A stretch of 64,000 nt of DNA from Epilinea sp044228875 (lineage in GTDB: Bacteria > Chloroflexota > Anaerolineae > Epilineales > Epilineaceae). Location of the stretch: contig JBGAUA010000003.1 in the NCBI GenBank assembly GCA_044228875.1, positions 1 to 64,000 of the forward strand, given 5' to 3'. This document shows, one piece after another, positions 26,901 through 34,988 of the stretch (positions within the stretch are counted from its first letter, which is position 1; the number at the start of each line of letters is the position of its first letter). The notes beneath the pieces were generated by a model. That model was not told the DNA's origin, did no database searches, and worked only from the letters and a program-made list of their open reading frames with translations. The position numbers and the translations under genes are program-made.

Positions 26901-27594
26901 GTCAACGGCCGGTGGACCGGTCGTGGCCCCCTTGGCCGAGCCGAGCCTGGGCAGCCTCGCGCCCGAGAGCCCGGAGCGGTTCCGGCAGGGTCGCGGTGAC
27001 CCCAACGGGCCGCCCCTGCAAGGCCCGCTGATGATCACCGAGCTGATGTACCATCCCGGGCCGCGGTCCGGTCCGGAGCCGGAATGGATCGAGATCCAGA
27101 ACATCGGCGATCGACGGCTGGCCCTGGACGGTGCGGCGTCTCTGCCGGGCGCCGCGTCGCTGCCCTGGCGCCTGGTCGATGCCGTCAGCTTCAGCTTTCC
27201 CCCCGGTGCGGTTCTGGAAGCGGGCCAGCGCGCTCTGGTCACCGGCGGTGATCCGGCCGCCCTGCGCGCCCTGCGCCGCCTGCCGGATGATCTGCCGATA
27301 TGGGGTCCCTGGCGAGGCAGACTGGCCAACGAAGGCGAGTCCCTGGCCCTGGGGCAGCCCAGCGACGCCGACGACGGAACTGCCCTCATCGTGACCGATC
27401 GCATCGGCTACGGCAACGCCGCCCCCTGGCCGGCGACGGCGGACGGCCGAGGACCCAGTTTGGAGCGAGTGGACCGGGACCGTTGGGGCGAAGACCCTGC
27501 CGCTTGGGCGGCACCCAGCCGAGACGGCACGCCAGGCCGGCCGAACGCCGTGCCCCGTCGCATCTGGCTGCCCTTGGGCATACGCGGGCGCTAG
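23905..27594 (+). CDS. Secreted CotH-family protein with lamin-tail domains
   Basis: This 1229-residue protein has an N-terminal signal-like helix (about 25-45), then HRVFLPLL at about 52-58. A chitobiase-C-like beta domain follows (about 75-150, ITYSLDG-type RYSLDG). The CotH kinase-like domain spans about 190-600, with GLYWGLYEMAEEP, DYDVVKSAE, FADYMLLNIYALNLDWQTNW and FRFFSWDTEISLDL, the last giving the conserved metal-site DxE. A second chitobiase-C-like domain is at about 630-720 (IYYTTDGSDPRLPG). Three lamin-tail domains follow, starting near FDELHYQP (about 735), WINEVLPR (about 885) and MITELMYH (about 1045). It ends RRIWLPLGIRGR. Family members are secreted or surface proteins; spore CotH phosphorylates coat proteins. 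The function here is unknown. The start lacks a ribosome site. Confidence 0.85.
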   Translation: MAADPRCSNDGSPRPRTRRPGQGASRPALVIALVLVAGGPPLALRAESPEHRVFLPLLSPSPRRADPPDFSRTRGFQERPFTLSLRAADGLVIRYSLDGHAPVPDRGQIYTAPIPIAHSVVVRALAYRPEGGFAPSAVETHSFVFGESVFRQPAAPPRLPSEWGVGVEMPELGPVAADYGMDPRVIDDPRYAPRLQKALRDLPALSLALDPDDLFGAERGIYRHATGEGPDWERPASVELIRSDGVAGFQVDAGLRMAGVASRHHQFTRKHSFSLRFRSRYGSPRLDYPLFPESSVTRFDTLRLRAGFNDSFAFVPWRGQYLRDAWGRSSQRDMGWLAPRGRFAHLFLNGLYWGLYEMAEEPTAAFAADHLGGREADYDVVKSAERGEEGVEDGNRIAYERLIAMTDLADPVHYRQVADLLDIDAFADYMLLNIYALNLDWQTNWRAARDRVTGFGFRFFSWDTEISLDLLQPGHRLYEPAYEDDVSVTMGVDGLHDRLMRSPEYRLAFADRARRQLFAGGALTDGAAAERYRRLAAQIEDPMILESARWGDSPPGGLARRDGGALWDAYFAAKGPGAPQTQGQEWAAERDRLLNDFFPRRANRVLWQLCDRVLYPPLVAPVFEPGGGPLVAATRVLMAPDAGGCPGADRRGTIYYTTDGSDPRLPGSGHPDIPWSGQIAHTAQAYSHPVALDGYTVLKARAALTHQGNLIWSALSHASYGSPRLAFDELHYQPPGEGQDLEFVEIVNLERQPVDLSGASTGGITYTFPAGALRAPAARAVLIRDPDAFTLRHPTVPVAGVYSGRLADDGERLTLTSSGGQLLAEAVYRSDGFWPQAPAGQGYSLVRAGGTGSGAAAPEGPDTWRASTAPGGSPGRGDPPPPYVPVWINEVLPRPQPPLEGAVELFNPGPAPADVSGWWLSDDRSRLRGHRLPSGTVLPPGGYHVVYQAHWERDPAPLRLSPAGGEILLSAADALGQPTGFLTGFRYGAAQPNRSFGRLSTAGGPVVAPLAEPSLGSLAPESPERFRQGRGDPNGPPLQGPLMITELMYHPGPRSGPEPEWIEIQNIGDRRLALDGAASLPGAASLPWRLVDAVSFSFPPGAVLEAGQRALVTGGDPAALRALRRLPDDLPIWGPWRGRLANEGESLALGQPSDADDGTALIVTDRIGYGNAAPWPATADGRGPSLERVDRDRWGEDPAAWAAPSRDGTPGRPNAVPRRIWLPLGIRGR

Positions 27595-27700
27595 CAGCGG
27601 TCTGGTGCCGGCGGGATTGCAGCGGCTCACGTCTCCCCTCCGGCTCGCGCCTGACGTCCGGAGGATGGGAGCGGGCGGGCATGGCGCCGGCGCGATGCCG

Positions 27701-27743
27701 GAAAACGACGAACCGGCGAGAAGCAGGGCTTCTCGCCGGTTCG
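27701..27743 (-). terminator. Rho-independent terminator of the second subtilase gene
   Basis: A perfect 16-bp stem (27709-27724 with 27728-27743) and a 3-base loop lie between two convergent genes. On the minus strand the stem is followed by TTTT (complement of 27702-27705), the signature of an intrinsic terminator for the gene ending at 27810. The plus side lacks a T-run but could slow transcription of the CotH gene too. Confidence 0.85.
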
Positions 27744-27809
27744 GTGCGGTCAGGTTCTGATCCGCAGACCGGGCGCTCTGGCCGCCGGGTCTGATCGGAT
27801 CGGGTTCGC

Positions 27810-30800
27810 TCACGGGGTCGGCGTGGGCTCCTGATACGGCGCGGTCAGGTCGTGGTTGGGCATCACCAAGGGCAGGTAGAGGGTGGGATTGGGCTCCCGA
27901 CCCAGCATGATGTCCCTGAGGCCCCATTCCATGCCCGGCATGTTGTAGACGTAGTGGGAGAGGATGCCCAGCGCCATCGGTTCGGCATCCGCGGCCACGG
28001 GCTCGCAGATCCAGGACAGCTCCGCGTCGGCGTTGCCCGTGCTCGCCGGCAGCTCGACCATCGCGTCGATGTCCATCCAGTTGGTCTCGCCCGTCATGAG
28101 CTTGACGCAGTCCAGCTGGGCCTGATCGAAGTGGTAGCGACCACCCTCCTTCACGTCGCTGGGGGCCCAGTCGCCGACCGCCGTGGTGTCACCCTCGGCC
28201 GTGAAGTCGCCCATGTCGTCGACCGTCTGCACCGCGAAGTCGAAGCTGAGCGTGCCGTCGAAGGTCACGTCGGCGCCGAAGAGCTCCAAGGGCAGAGCCA
28301 GGCTGGCGAAGAGGTCCTGGACGTTGTAGTTCACCGACTGGAAGGCGGCGTCACTGAAGACGAGCCACTGCGCCTGATCGGCGATGGGGGTGGGGTAGCC
28401 GTCGGCACCCGTGGCCGCCGGGGCGAAGACATTGAGCGCGTTGACGCCCTGGCCCAGACGGAAGACCACGAAGTCGAAGGTGCCGTCCTTGTCCGCGTCG
28501 AGGAACACCGACACACGGCTGTCGATGACCAGGTTGCTGCTCTGGAAGGTGGCCACGCCGAACTGCAGTACCGGTGAGGCGCTGCCGTCGGCGAAGACGC
28601 GGTCACCGTAGCGCACGCCGACCGCGGCCACGTCGAGGGTGGCGGGGATCATCTCCGCGGGATCGGCGCTCGCGCTTTCCTCGTCGTCCTGGCCCAGGGC
28701 CCAGTAGGTCTCGGCCAGGCCGGTGTTGTTGCATTCATTGGCCCAGCTCATGGGCAGCGCCTGATCCTGCTCCTGACCCAGGTAGACGGCGTCCATGGAA
28801 TCCGGAACCGTGCAGCTGCTGCGCATCGGCAGGGTCTGGAAGGGCACGCCCACCACGTCGCCCTTGTCCACCGGCATGCCCGCGGCATCCACCTCGGTGA
28901 TGTGCAGGTAGCCGTCCACCTCCTGGTCCTGGAAGCGGTCCTCAGGCATGATCGGCGCGGCGCCATAGACGTCGAATTCCTTCATCTCCGCCGGATCCGC
29001 CGTCAAGGTGACCGCCACCTCGGCCGACTTGCCGCCCTCGATTGTGAGCGAGGCCGGCTCCATGCTCAGGGTGACGCCGCTGTCGGCGTCCTGCTCGGGG
29101 AAGGCCAAGGCGTAGTCCAGCGTGTAGGAGGCCGCCTTGTCCGACAGGTTGCGGACCGTCAGATTAATGGTCTTGGAGCTGGGCTCGCCCGCGGCATGCG
29201 TCACGCCGAAGCTGAGCTCCGCCAGACCGCGCTCGGAGCGCACCAGGGTATGCGCCACCGCGCTCTTGTAGGCCTGGGTCAAGCCGGCGCCCTGGCGCGT
29301 CACGCCCTCCAGCGGGCCGGTGTCGTTGCGCGAGCGGTGGATGACCGGGTCGGCGTAGTTCATGGCCAGGGCGGCGATGTCATCGGCGCTGAGGCCCAGG
29401 TTCTGGGTCTTGTTACGTTCCCACAGGAGGGCCGTCACGCCGGCCACCGCCGGGCCGGACATGGAGGTGCCGCTGAAGCTGACCCCCTCCGTGCCGGTGC
29501 CGCTGGCCACGGAGAAGATGTTGTGCCCCGGCGCGGTGATCTGCGGCTTGATATGGGCGTAGAAGCGCCCCGGGCCGCGGCTGCTGGAATCGTCCATGGT
29601 GTCGGTGAGCCAGATCTGCTCGATCTTCGACGCCGGGTCCAGGGTGGCCCTGACCACGGTGCCGCCGACCAGAAGGTCCTTCAGGGCCACGCCCGGCGCG
29701 TTGTCGATCATGACCCCGGGGATCTCGACTTTGGTGTCGCAGGGCGAGGGGGCAAGGCAACCCATGGCCGTCTTGGGGCGGGCGTCGCTGAAGACCACGG
29801 CGGCCGTCGCGCCCATCTTGGCGGCGTTGACCAGCTTGTCGTAGAAGGGGCAGGTGCCGCGCTCGATGAGGGCGATCTTCTCGGTGACGTCCTGCACCGG
29901 GGCCGTGGGGTTGCCCATGTCGTCATTGCAGGCCAGACCGTACCAGGCCAGCTCGCCGGTGCGCACGCCGGTGGAGGCCAGGGAGGCTATCCACTCCGCG
30001 CCCTCAAGGGCCTCGTGAAGTTCTTCCATGGCCGTGCCGTCATCGGTCCAGTTCACCTTGAGCGCCAGGGCCGACTCGCCCGGCGCCACCGAGTTGGCGA
30101 CCGAGAGAACCTTCTCCGTGGCGGAGGGCGACCCGACGATGAAGGGCGTGGGGCCGGAGTTGCCGGCCGAGGCCACCACCGTCACCTCGTGCTCGATCAG
30201 GCTCTCGACCACCTCTTCGTAGTCCCTGGTGCCGCCGCCGAAGCCGGCGCCCAGGCTCATGTTGATCACGTCGATCCTGGTGGCGGGCCGGGTGCCCGGC
30301 ACCTTGTCCGAAACCTGGCCCAGGTACAGGTTGTGGTTGGCCACCCATTCCATGGCCCCGGCCGTGATGTTGGTCGAGCCGCTGGCGCCGAAGACCTTCA
30401 GGGAGACCAGGGTGGCGTCAGGCGCCATGCCCTTGTCCACCTTGCCGCCGCCCGGGCTGGCCGAGATGCCCGCCACGTGCGAGCCGTGGCCGCCGTCATC
30501 GATCGGGTCCTCGTCCGGCTTGGGGGTGGAATTCGCCGCGTTGTTGGCGTCGTAGAGGAAGCCCACAAAGTCCCAGCCGCCGACCACCTTGGCCGTCGGG
30601 AAGGTGCCCGCCTCGATCACCGTGTCGTCGTCGGCGTCGCGCTTGGCCTTGTCGCCGTGGCCGCCGAGGGCCGCATGCATGTAGTCGATGCCGGTGTCGA
30701 TGACCGCGATGGTCGTGCCCTTGCCGGTGAAGCCAAGCTCCTCGGCCACCCTGGTGGCGCCGATATGCGGACGCGCATCCCCAAGATCCACCTGGAAGGT

Positions 30801-31301
30801 GGGCATGCGGCCCATCGAGCGGATGCCCGGGATGGCGGCCAGATCGGCCAGCCGGTCGCGGCGGATCCGCACGTGCAGGGCGTTGGACGTCGTCTGCAGG
30901 CGCTCGATCAACTGCCCGCCGGCGGACTGGATGGCCCGGATGACCGGCTCCTGCCCGCTCGCCAGCGTGTTATGGATGCTGCTGATGGCATCCAGGCTCA
31001 TCGGGGCGCTGGCGTCCTGGATGGCCGCCGTGTTTGTCGCCACCTGGTCCAGGACCTGGTAGAGCGAGGGGGCGTCCAGGCGCAGGAGCAGGTCGAGCGT
31101 CGCGTCGGGCGCCAGACCCTGCAGCGCCGGGGCGCTCACGTCGCCGTCGGTCTGGTCGAGCGGGGCGCCTTCAAAGGTGACCGCGCCCAGCGGCATGGCG
31201 ACGGAGGACTGCTGAGCCTCCGCCGACCCACTACCCAGGCCGGACACCAGGATGGATGCCGCCATCAGGGCGGCGGCCAACGGCCGGTGCTGCAACTTCA
31301 T
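27810..31301 (-). CDS. Secreted subtilisin-like S8 protease with PA domain
   Basis: This 1163-residue protein has a signal peptide (1-29, cleavage near AEA-QQ). An inhibitor-I9-like propeptide follows (about 55-170). The S8 catalytic domain has Asp202 (AVIDTGID), His272 (GGHGSHVAG) and Ser613 (SGTSMSGPA). A PA insertion lies inside it at about 440-550 (ALIERGTCPFYDKLVNA), which places it near the Vpr/lactocepin branch. About 500 acidic, beta-rich residues follow and the protein ends LYLPLVMPN plus a Thr/Pro tail. ATG 31301 has AGGAGG 9 bases upstream. Asp/Ala enrichment is stronger than in the neighbouring genes. It is probably extracellular and broad-specificity; the substrate is unknown. 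Confidence 0.92.
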   Translation of the reverse strand: MKLQHRPLAAALMAASILVSGLGSGSAEAQQSSVAMPLGAVTFEGAPLDQTDGDVSAPALQGLAPDATLDLLLRLDAPSLYQVLDQVATNTAAIQDASAPMSLDAISSIHNTLASGQEPVIRAIQSAGGQLIERLQTTSNALHVRIRRDRLADLAAIPGIRSMGRMPTFQVDLGDARPHIGATRVAEELGFTGKGTTIAVIDTGIDYMHAALGGHGDKAKRDADDDTVIEAGTFPTAKVVGGWDFVGFLYDANNAANSTPKPDEDPIDDGGHGSHVAGISASPGGGKVDKGMAPDATLVSLKVFGASGSTNITAGAMEWVANHNLYLGQVSDKVPGTRPATRIDVINMSLGAGFGGGTRDYEEVVESLIEHEVTVVASAGNSGPTPFIVGSPSATEKVLSVANSVAPGESALALKVNWTDDGTAMEELHEALEGAEWIASLASTGVRTGELAWYGLACNDDMGNPTAPVQDVTEKIALIERGTCPFYDKLVNAAKMGATAAVVFSDARPKTAMGCLAPSPCDTKVEIPGVMIDNAPGVALKDLLVGGTVVRATLDPASKIEQIWLTDTMDDSSSRGPGRFYAHIKPQITAPGHNIFSVASGTGTEGVSFSGTSMSGPAVAGVTALLWERNKTQNLGLSADDIAALAMNYADPVIHRSRNDTGPLEGVTRQGAGLTQAYKSAVAHTLVRSERGLAELSFGVTHAAGEPSSKTINLTVRNLSDKAASYTLDYALAFPEQDADSGVTLSMEPASLTIEGGKSAEVAVTLTADPAEMKEFDVYGAAPIMPEDRFQDQEVDGYLHITEVDAAGMPVDKGDVVGVPFQTLPMRSSCTVPDSMDAVYLGQEQDQALPMSWANECNNTGLAETYWALGQDDEESASADPAEMIPATLDVAAVGVRYGDRVFADGSASPVLQFGVATFQSSNLVIDSRVSVFLDADKDGTFDFVVFRLGQGVNALNVFAPAATGADGYPTPIADQAQWLVFSDAAFQSVNYNVQDLFASLALPLELFGADVTFDGTLSFDFAVQTVDDMGDFTAEGDTTAVGDWAPSDVKEGGRYHFDQAQLDCVKLMTGETNWMDIDAMVELPASTGNADAELSWICEPVAADAEPMALGILSHYVYNMPGMEWGLRDIMLGREPNPTLYLPLVMPNHDLTAPYQEPTPTP

Positions 31302-31712
31302 GTTCGGGGTCCCTCCTGAGGATCGTGGTGCGGACACCGTCGTCTGCCGGTGATGATGGCGGCGGCATGCGGTGACCTGCGGGCCGAATATATCGCGCCA
31401 CCCGTGGGCGGCGCCTTATGGTTCGGGGTTGAACGTGCCCTGTAACGCCGCCAGACCGGCAAGCGTGACCAAGCGCCAGGCCGTCGGCGCGCGCGAGGCG
31501 AGCGAAACGCGGGCAAGCCTATCACGGAAGCCGCTGCGGAGCAAGGGATTTCCCGACCGACAGGTTTCGACAGGCCCCGGGCCGACGGCCCTGGCCCGCC
31601 ATCCGCTATCGGTTGCCATGTCGCAACCATCGGTCTCCGTGTTAGCATGAAGCGCCAGCCCGCCGATCGATCCCGTACCGCATCCCTATCGTTCCGCCCC
31701 GTGGAGGTTGCC
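31302..31712 (+). other. Divergent intergenic region between the S8 and M14 protease genes
   Basis: I find no convincing gene here. It holds the leaders of two divergent secreted proteases. A short inverted repeat, GGTTGC (31611-31616) with GCAACC (31623-31628), lies just upstream of the plus-strand -10. On the minus strand TATATT (31387-31392) is a possible -10 for the S8 gene without a matching -35. Confidence 0.5.
31640..31648 (+). promoter_or_regulatory. Candidate extended -10 of the M14 carboxypeptidase gene
   Basis: TGTTAGCAT matches TG, one base, TAGCAT, an extended -10, about 65 bp before the chosen ATG. An in-frame ATG at 31647 lies inside this element and is therefore unlikely to be the start. 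Confidence 0.45.
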
Positions 31713-33743
31713 ATGACCGCTCCCCGACGCGCGCTCCAGTTCCTCGGCTCGGTCCTCTTCCTGTCCCTGATCGCGTTCGTCAGCGGACCGATCCGGCAGC
31801 CGGCCGCGGGCGCTCCGGATGCTTCGATCGGATCGCTGGAGATCGACGACTACAGTCTGGGCGAGATCCTCGAAGGGTCGGGACCGGCCATCGAGCGCTT
31901 CCCACCCGGCGCCCTGCCCGCCGCGCCTCGGATCCGCGCGCAGGAGCCTCTGCCGGCACCGGCCGCGGGCTCGCCGGTGGACTTCCGCCATTACCCCAGT
32001 CCGGAAGAGATCCGTGCCTTCCTGCAGGATCTCGCCACGGCGCATCCGGACCTGGTGACAGTCCAGACCATCGGACAGAGCTGGCAGGGTCGCCCCATCG
32101 ACGCCGTCCGCCTGACCAACGCTCGCGCGCCGCAACCCATCGCCGACCGGCCGGCGATCCTGATCGACGCCCAGCACCATGCCCGCGAGCTGATCAGCGC
32201 CCAGGTCGCCTTGTACAACATCTGGCGCCTGGTGGACGGCTACGGCAAGGATCCGGTGGCCACGCGCATCCTCGACACCCGTGTGGTCCACGTGATCCCC
32301 AGCGTCAACGTCGACGGCAACGCCCTGGTGCTCTCCGACAACCAGAACAACCGCAAGACCCTGAGCCCCGCCTGCTGCGACGACGACGGCGACGGCACGG
32401 TGGACGAGGATCCACCCCTGGGCTACGGCTACGGCACCGACACGCTCAGCCGCTACACCTTCGACCAGGCCTGGGCCGACGCCCATCCCGAGAACCCCTT
32501 CGTCGACGACTGGCGTAGCCATGTCATCGGCCAGGCCCAGCCGCTGGGTCGCTTCACCGGGGCCCTGGGCGGCGAGCGGCGCCCCATCGCGCGCGTTGAC
32601 GCCGACGGCGACGGCCGGATTCAGGAAGATCCGCTGGGCGGCGTGGACCCCAACCGCAACTACGACTGGTTCTGGGAAGGCGGCGACGCGCGCATTGGGT
32701 CGGACGCCTTCCGCGGTCCAGCCGCCTGGTCGGAGCCCGAGGTGCGCACCCTGCGCGACTACGTGGCGGAACTCGACACCATCGCGGCCTCGGTCTCCTA
32801 CCATTCCGGAACCGACCTGCTGCTGCATCCCTGGGCCTATTCGGAGTCGGATCCCTTGCCGGACGAGGGAATCTACGAGCTCCTGGGCGCCAAGGGCAGC
32901 CAGCTGACCGCGGTGCACGGCTTCGATGGCACCGTCCGCACGTGGACGGCGCGCGGCCTCTACGGGGCCATGGGCAGCTCCATGGATTTCATCTACGCCA
33001 GGATGGGTGCCCTGGCCTTCGCTCCGGAGACCTTCGGGGACAGCGGCATCACCCGCGTCGAACGCCTGGGCGCCACCGCCACCTTCACCGTCGGTCAGGC
33101 GACAGGCTTCTCCTTCAATCCTCGCCCGGATCGGATCCTGCCCGTGGCCGATCGCTGGGACCGCTGGGCCCGTTACCTGATGGCCGCCAGCCCCAACATC
33201 GCCCTCAACGCCTTGCGTCGGGACGGCGACGGTCTGCTCGTCGCCATCGGCAGCGAAGGCGTGATGCCCATTAGGCTCCGTGTCACTCTGACCACCGCGG
33301 ACGGTCGCCGCCTGGAGCTGGCGCCGGAGGGCGACCGCGTGGTCCATGCCGAGCAGCTGCGCTGGCGGGTGCCTTTGACCGCCCTGGGCGCCGAGGGCAA
33401 CCGCTTGGAGGCCGAGGCCATCCTGGCTTCGGGCACGCGCCCGCATCGGGTCGAGCTGGCCCACTGGTCCTTCGACCTGGGTCCGGCAGGCCCCCGCTTG
33501 ACCGCAGGCGACATCGAGCCCTTCACCGACCTGTCGGCGCATTTCGGCGGCTGGTGGGCCGGCCCCGAATGGAACGATCCACGCTACCGCTGTTCGAAGG
33601 ATCCCTGCCAGCCGCAGATCCTGGTCACGCCGCCGACGATCCCCACCGTCCCGGCCGAGCCGACGGAAGCGCCGGCCTTGACGCCGACGGCATCGCCGTC
33701 CGGCGCCCCGGAGCTGGTCCTGCCGCTGCTTGGCGCGCCCTGA
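31713..33743 (+). CDS. Secreted M14 zinc carboxypeptidase
   Basis: This 676-residue enzyme has a signal peptide (about 1-30), a propeptide-like region, then the M14 domain starting at DFRHYPSPEEIRAFL (about 90). Zinc ligands are His156 and Glu159 (QHHARE) and the later His in SYHSG; the catalytic Glu439 lies in FAPETFG. Two DxDxDG calcium-type loops (about 223-234, DDDGDGTVDED, and about 296-307, DADGDGRIQED) are inserted in the catalytic domain near the usual DPNRNYD. After a beta domain and a Pro/Thr-rich linker the protein ends PELVLPLLGAP. ATG 31713 is supported by GGAGG 6 bases upstream. It probably trims peptides outside the cell, perhaps those made by the neighbouring subtilases. Confidence 0.92.
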   Translation: MTAPRRALQFLGSVLFLSLIAFVSGPIRQPAAGAPDASIGSLEIDDYSLGEILEGSGPAIERFPPGALPAAPRIRAQEPLPAPAAGSPVDFRHYPSPEEIRAFLQDLATAHPDLVTVQTIGQSWQGRPIDAVRLTNARAPQPIADRPAILIDAQHHARELISAQVALYNIWRLVDGYGKDPVATRILDTRVVHVIPSVNVDGNALVLSDNQNNRKTLSPACCDDDGDGTVDEDPPLGYGYGTDTLSRYTFDQAWADAHPENPFVDDWRSHVIGQAQPLGRFTGALGGERRPIARVDADGDGRIQEDPLGGVDPNRNYDWFWEGGDARIGSDAFRGPAAWSEPEVRTLRDYVAELDTIAASVSYHSGTDLLLHPWAYSESDPLPDEGIYELLGAKGSQLTAVHGFDGTVRTWTARGLYGAMGSSMDFIYARMGALAFAPETFGDSGITRVERLGATATFTVGQATGFSFNPRPDRILPVADRWDRWARYLMAASPNIALNALRRDGDGLLVAIGSEGVMPIRLRVTLTTADGRRLELAPEGDRVVHAEQLRWRVPLTALGAEGNRLEAEAILASGTRPHRVELAHWSFDLGPAGPRLTAGDIEPFTDLSAHFGGWWAGPEWNDPRYRCSKDPCQPQILVTPPTIPTVPAEPTEAPALTPTASPSGAPELVLPLLGAP

Positions 33744-33748
33744 TCTCC

Positions 33749-33766
33749 GACCGGCGTCGGCCGGTC
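33749..33766. terminator. Small hairpin between convergent genes
   Basis: GACCGGC-GTCG-GCCGGTC forms a 7-bp stem between the ends of the carboxypeptidase and rdgB genes, touching the rdgB stop codon. There is no T-run on either side, so it is only a weak terminator candidate. Confidence 0.3.
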
Positions 33767-34355
33767 AGCGCAGCTGCCGCAAGAGGGCGTCCAAGGCACG
33801 GGCGCGGTGGCTGAGCGCCGCCTTCTGGGCCGGTTCCAGTTCCGCCATCGTCAGACGGCCGTCGATGTCCCCGTCCTCCACCAGGAAGACCGGGTCGTAG
33901 CCGAAGCCGCCGCTGCCACGGGCCTGCAGGCTGATGCGTCCCGCCACCCGGCCTTCCGCCGTCAACAGGCGGCCATCCGGCCAGGCCAGGGCCAGGGCGG
34001 CGCGGAAGCGGGCGCCGCGCTCGGCCATCGGCACGGCGATGAGCCGGGCCAGTAGGGCGGCGACCCGATCGGCGTCGCTGCCCGGCGCCCAACGCGCGGA
34101 GTTGACGCCCGGCTCACCGCCGAGGGCGTCCACCTCCAGGCCGCTGTCGTCGGCCAGCGCGGGCAGGCCGCTGGCCGCCGCGAAGGCGCGCGCCTTCAGA
34201 ACGGCGTTGTCCAGGAAGGTCGCCCCGGTTTCCGCCACCGCCAGCTCCAGGGCCAGATCCGTGGGCACGCGGACCTCCCAGCCGACGGCCGCCAGCATCC
34301 GGCGGAACTCGACGACCTTGCCGGGATTGGTGGAGGCGATCAACAGCAGGCGCAT
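33765..34355 (-). CDS. rdgB: XTP/dITP diphosphatase (RdgB/HAM1 family)
   Basis: This house-cleaning enzyme hydrolyses non-canonical purine triphosphates (XTP, dITP, ITP) to monophosphate and pyrophosphate. The 196-residue protein has the N-terminal IASTNPGKVVEFR substrate loop, ALADDSGLEVDALGGEPGVNSAR and the C-terminal GFGYDPVF, plus SHRARAL near the end; these are the diagnostic motifs. It is the last gene of a minus-strand operon, 15 bases after nadD. Motifs and length are normal. Confidence 0.95.
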   Translation of the reverse strand: MRLLLIASTNPGKVVEFRRMLAAVGWEVRVPTDLALELAVAETGATFLDNAVLKARAFAAASGLPALADDSGLEVDALGGEPGVNSARWAPGSDADRVAALLARLIAVPMAERGARFRAALALAWPDGRLLTAEGRVAGRISLQARGSGGFGYDPVFLVEDGDIDGRLTMAELEPAQKAALSHRARALDALLRQLR

Positions 34356-34370
34356 GGGCGCGGCCGCGCC

Positions 34371-34985
34371 TCAGGCGGCGTAGAGGCCACGGGCCTCGAT
34401 GTAGGCCCGGACCCCCTCCGGCACCAGGTAGCGGATCGAACGCCCTTGGGCGCGTCGGCGGCGGATGTCGGTGGCCGAGATCTCCACGCGCGGGCCGTCG
34501 AGCAGCGCGACCCGGCCGGACAGGAAGGGCATCCGCTCGACCAGAGCCCCCAGGTCCAAGGCCACGCCGGGCCGCGCGAAGACCGCCAACCGCGCCTGGG
34601 CGGCGATCCGAGCCGGCTCCTTCCATCCGGACAGGCCGACGAGGCTGTCGGCGCCCAGGACCAGCACCCATTCGGTGGCCGCCGGGATTGCGGCTCGCAG
34701 CAGGGTCAGGCTGTCGATCGTGTAGCTCGGTGGTGGTCGGTCCAGGTCAACCGTGCTCAGGGCGAAGGCCGGATGATCGGCGATGGCCAGCTCGACCATC
34801 GCCCGGCGATGGTGGTCATCCGCCGGCGCCTGGCCGCTCTTGTACGGCGAACGGGCCGCGGGCATGAACAGGAGCCGCGACAGGCCCAGCTGCTCGCGGG
34901 CCTGCTCGGCCATCAGCAGATGCCCCAGGTGGATGGGGTCGAAGCTGCCGCCGAAGACGCCGATGGTTGCGCTGCTCGGGGCCAT
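34371..34985 (-). CDS. nadD: Nicotinate-nucleotide adenylyltransferase
   Basis: NadD adenylates nicotinate mononucleotide to deamido-NAD, the step shared by de novo and salvage NAD synthesis. The 204-residue protein has the T/HxGH nucleotidyltransferase motif in GGSFDPIHLGHLLMAE, RSPYK, an SYTIDSL segment, and the C-terminal ISATDIRRR plus VPEGVRAYI. It sits 3 bases after obgE, a common pairing in bacteria, and before rdgB. Confidence 0.95.
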   Translation of the reverse strand: MAPSSATIGVFGGSFDPIHLGHLLMAEQAREQLGLSRLLFMPAARSPYKSGQAPADDHHRRAMVELAIADHPAFALSTVDLDRPPPSYTIDSLTLLRAAIPAATEWVLVLGADSLVGLSGWKEPARIAAQARLAVFARPGVALDLGALVERMPFLSGRVALLDGPRVEISATDIRRRRAQGRSIRYLVPEGVRAYIEARGLYAA

Positions 34986-34988
34986 GCC

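Noticed and set aside
28902..31319. An 805-codon open frame on the plus strand opposite the second subtilase
   Set aside because: It is antisense to a gene with a complete catalytic triad, signal peptide and ribosome site, and its composition (His/Arg/Gly-rich) is that of a GC-rich shadow frame.
31686..33542. A 618-codon minus-strand frame opposite the M14 carboxypeptidase
   Set aside because: No motif and no ribosome site; the plus-strand gene has zinc ligands and a catalytic Glu in the right order.
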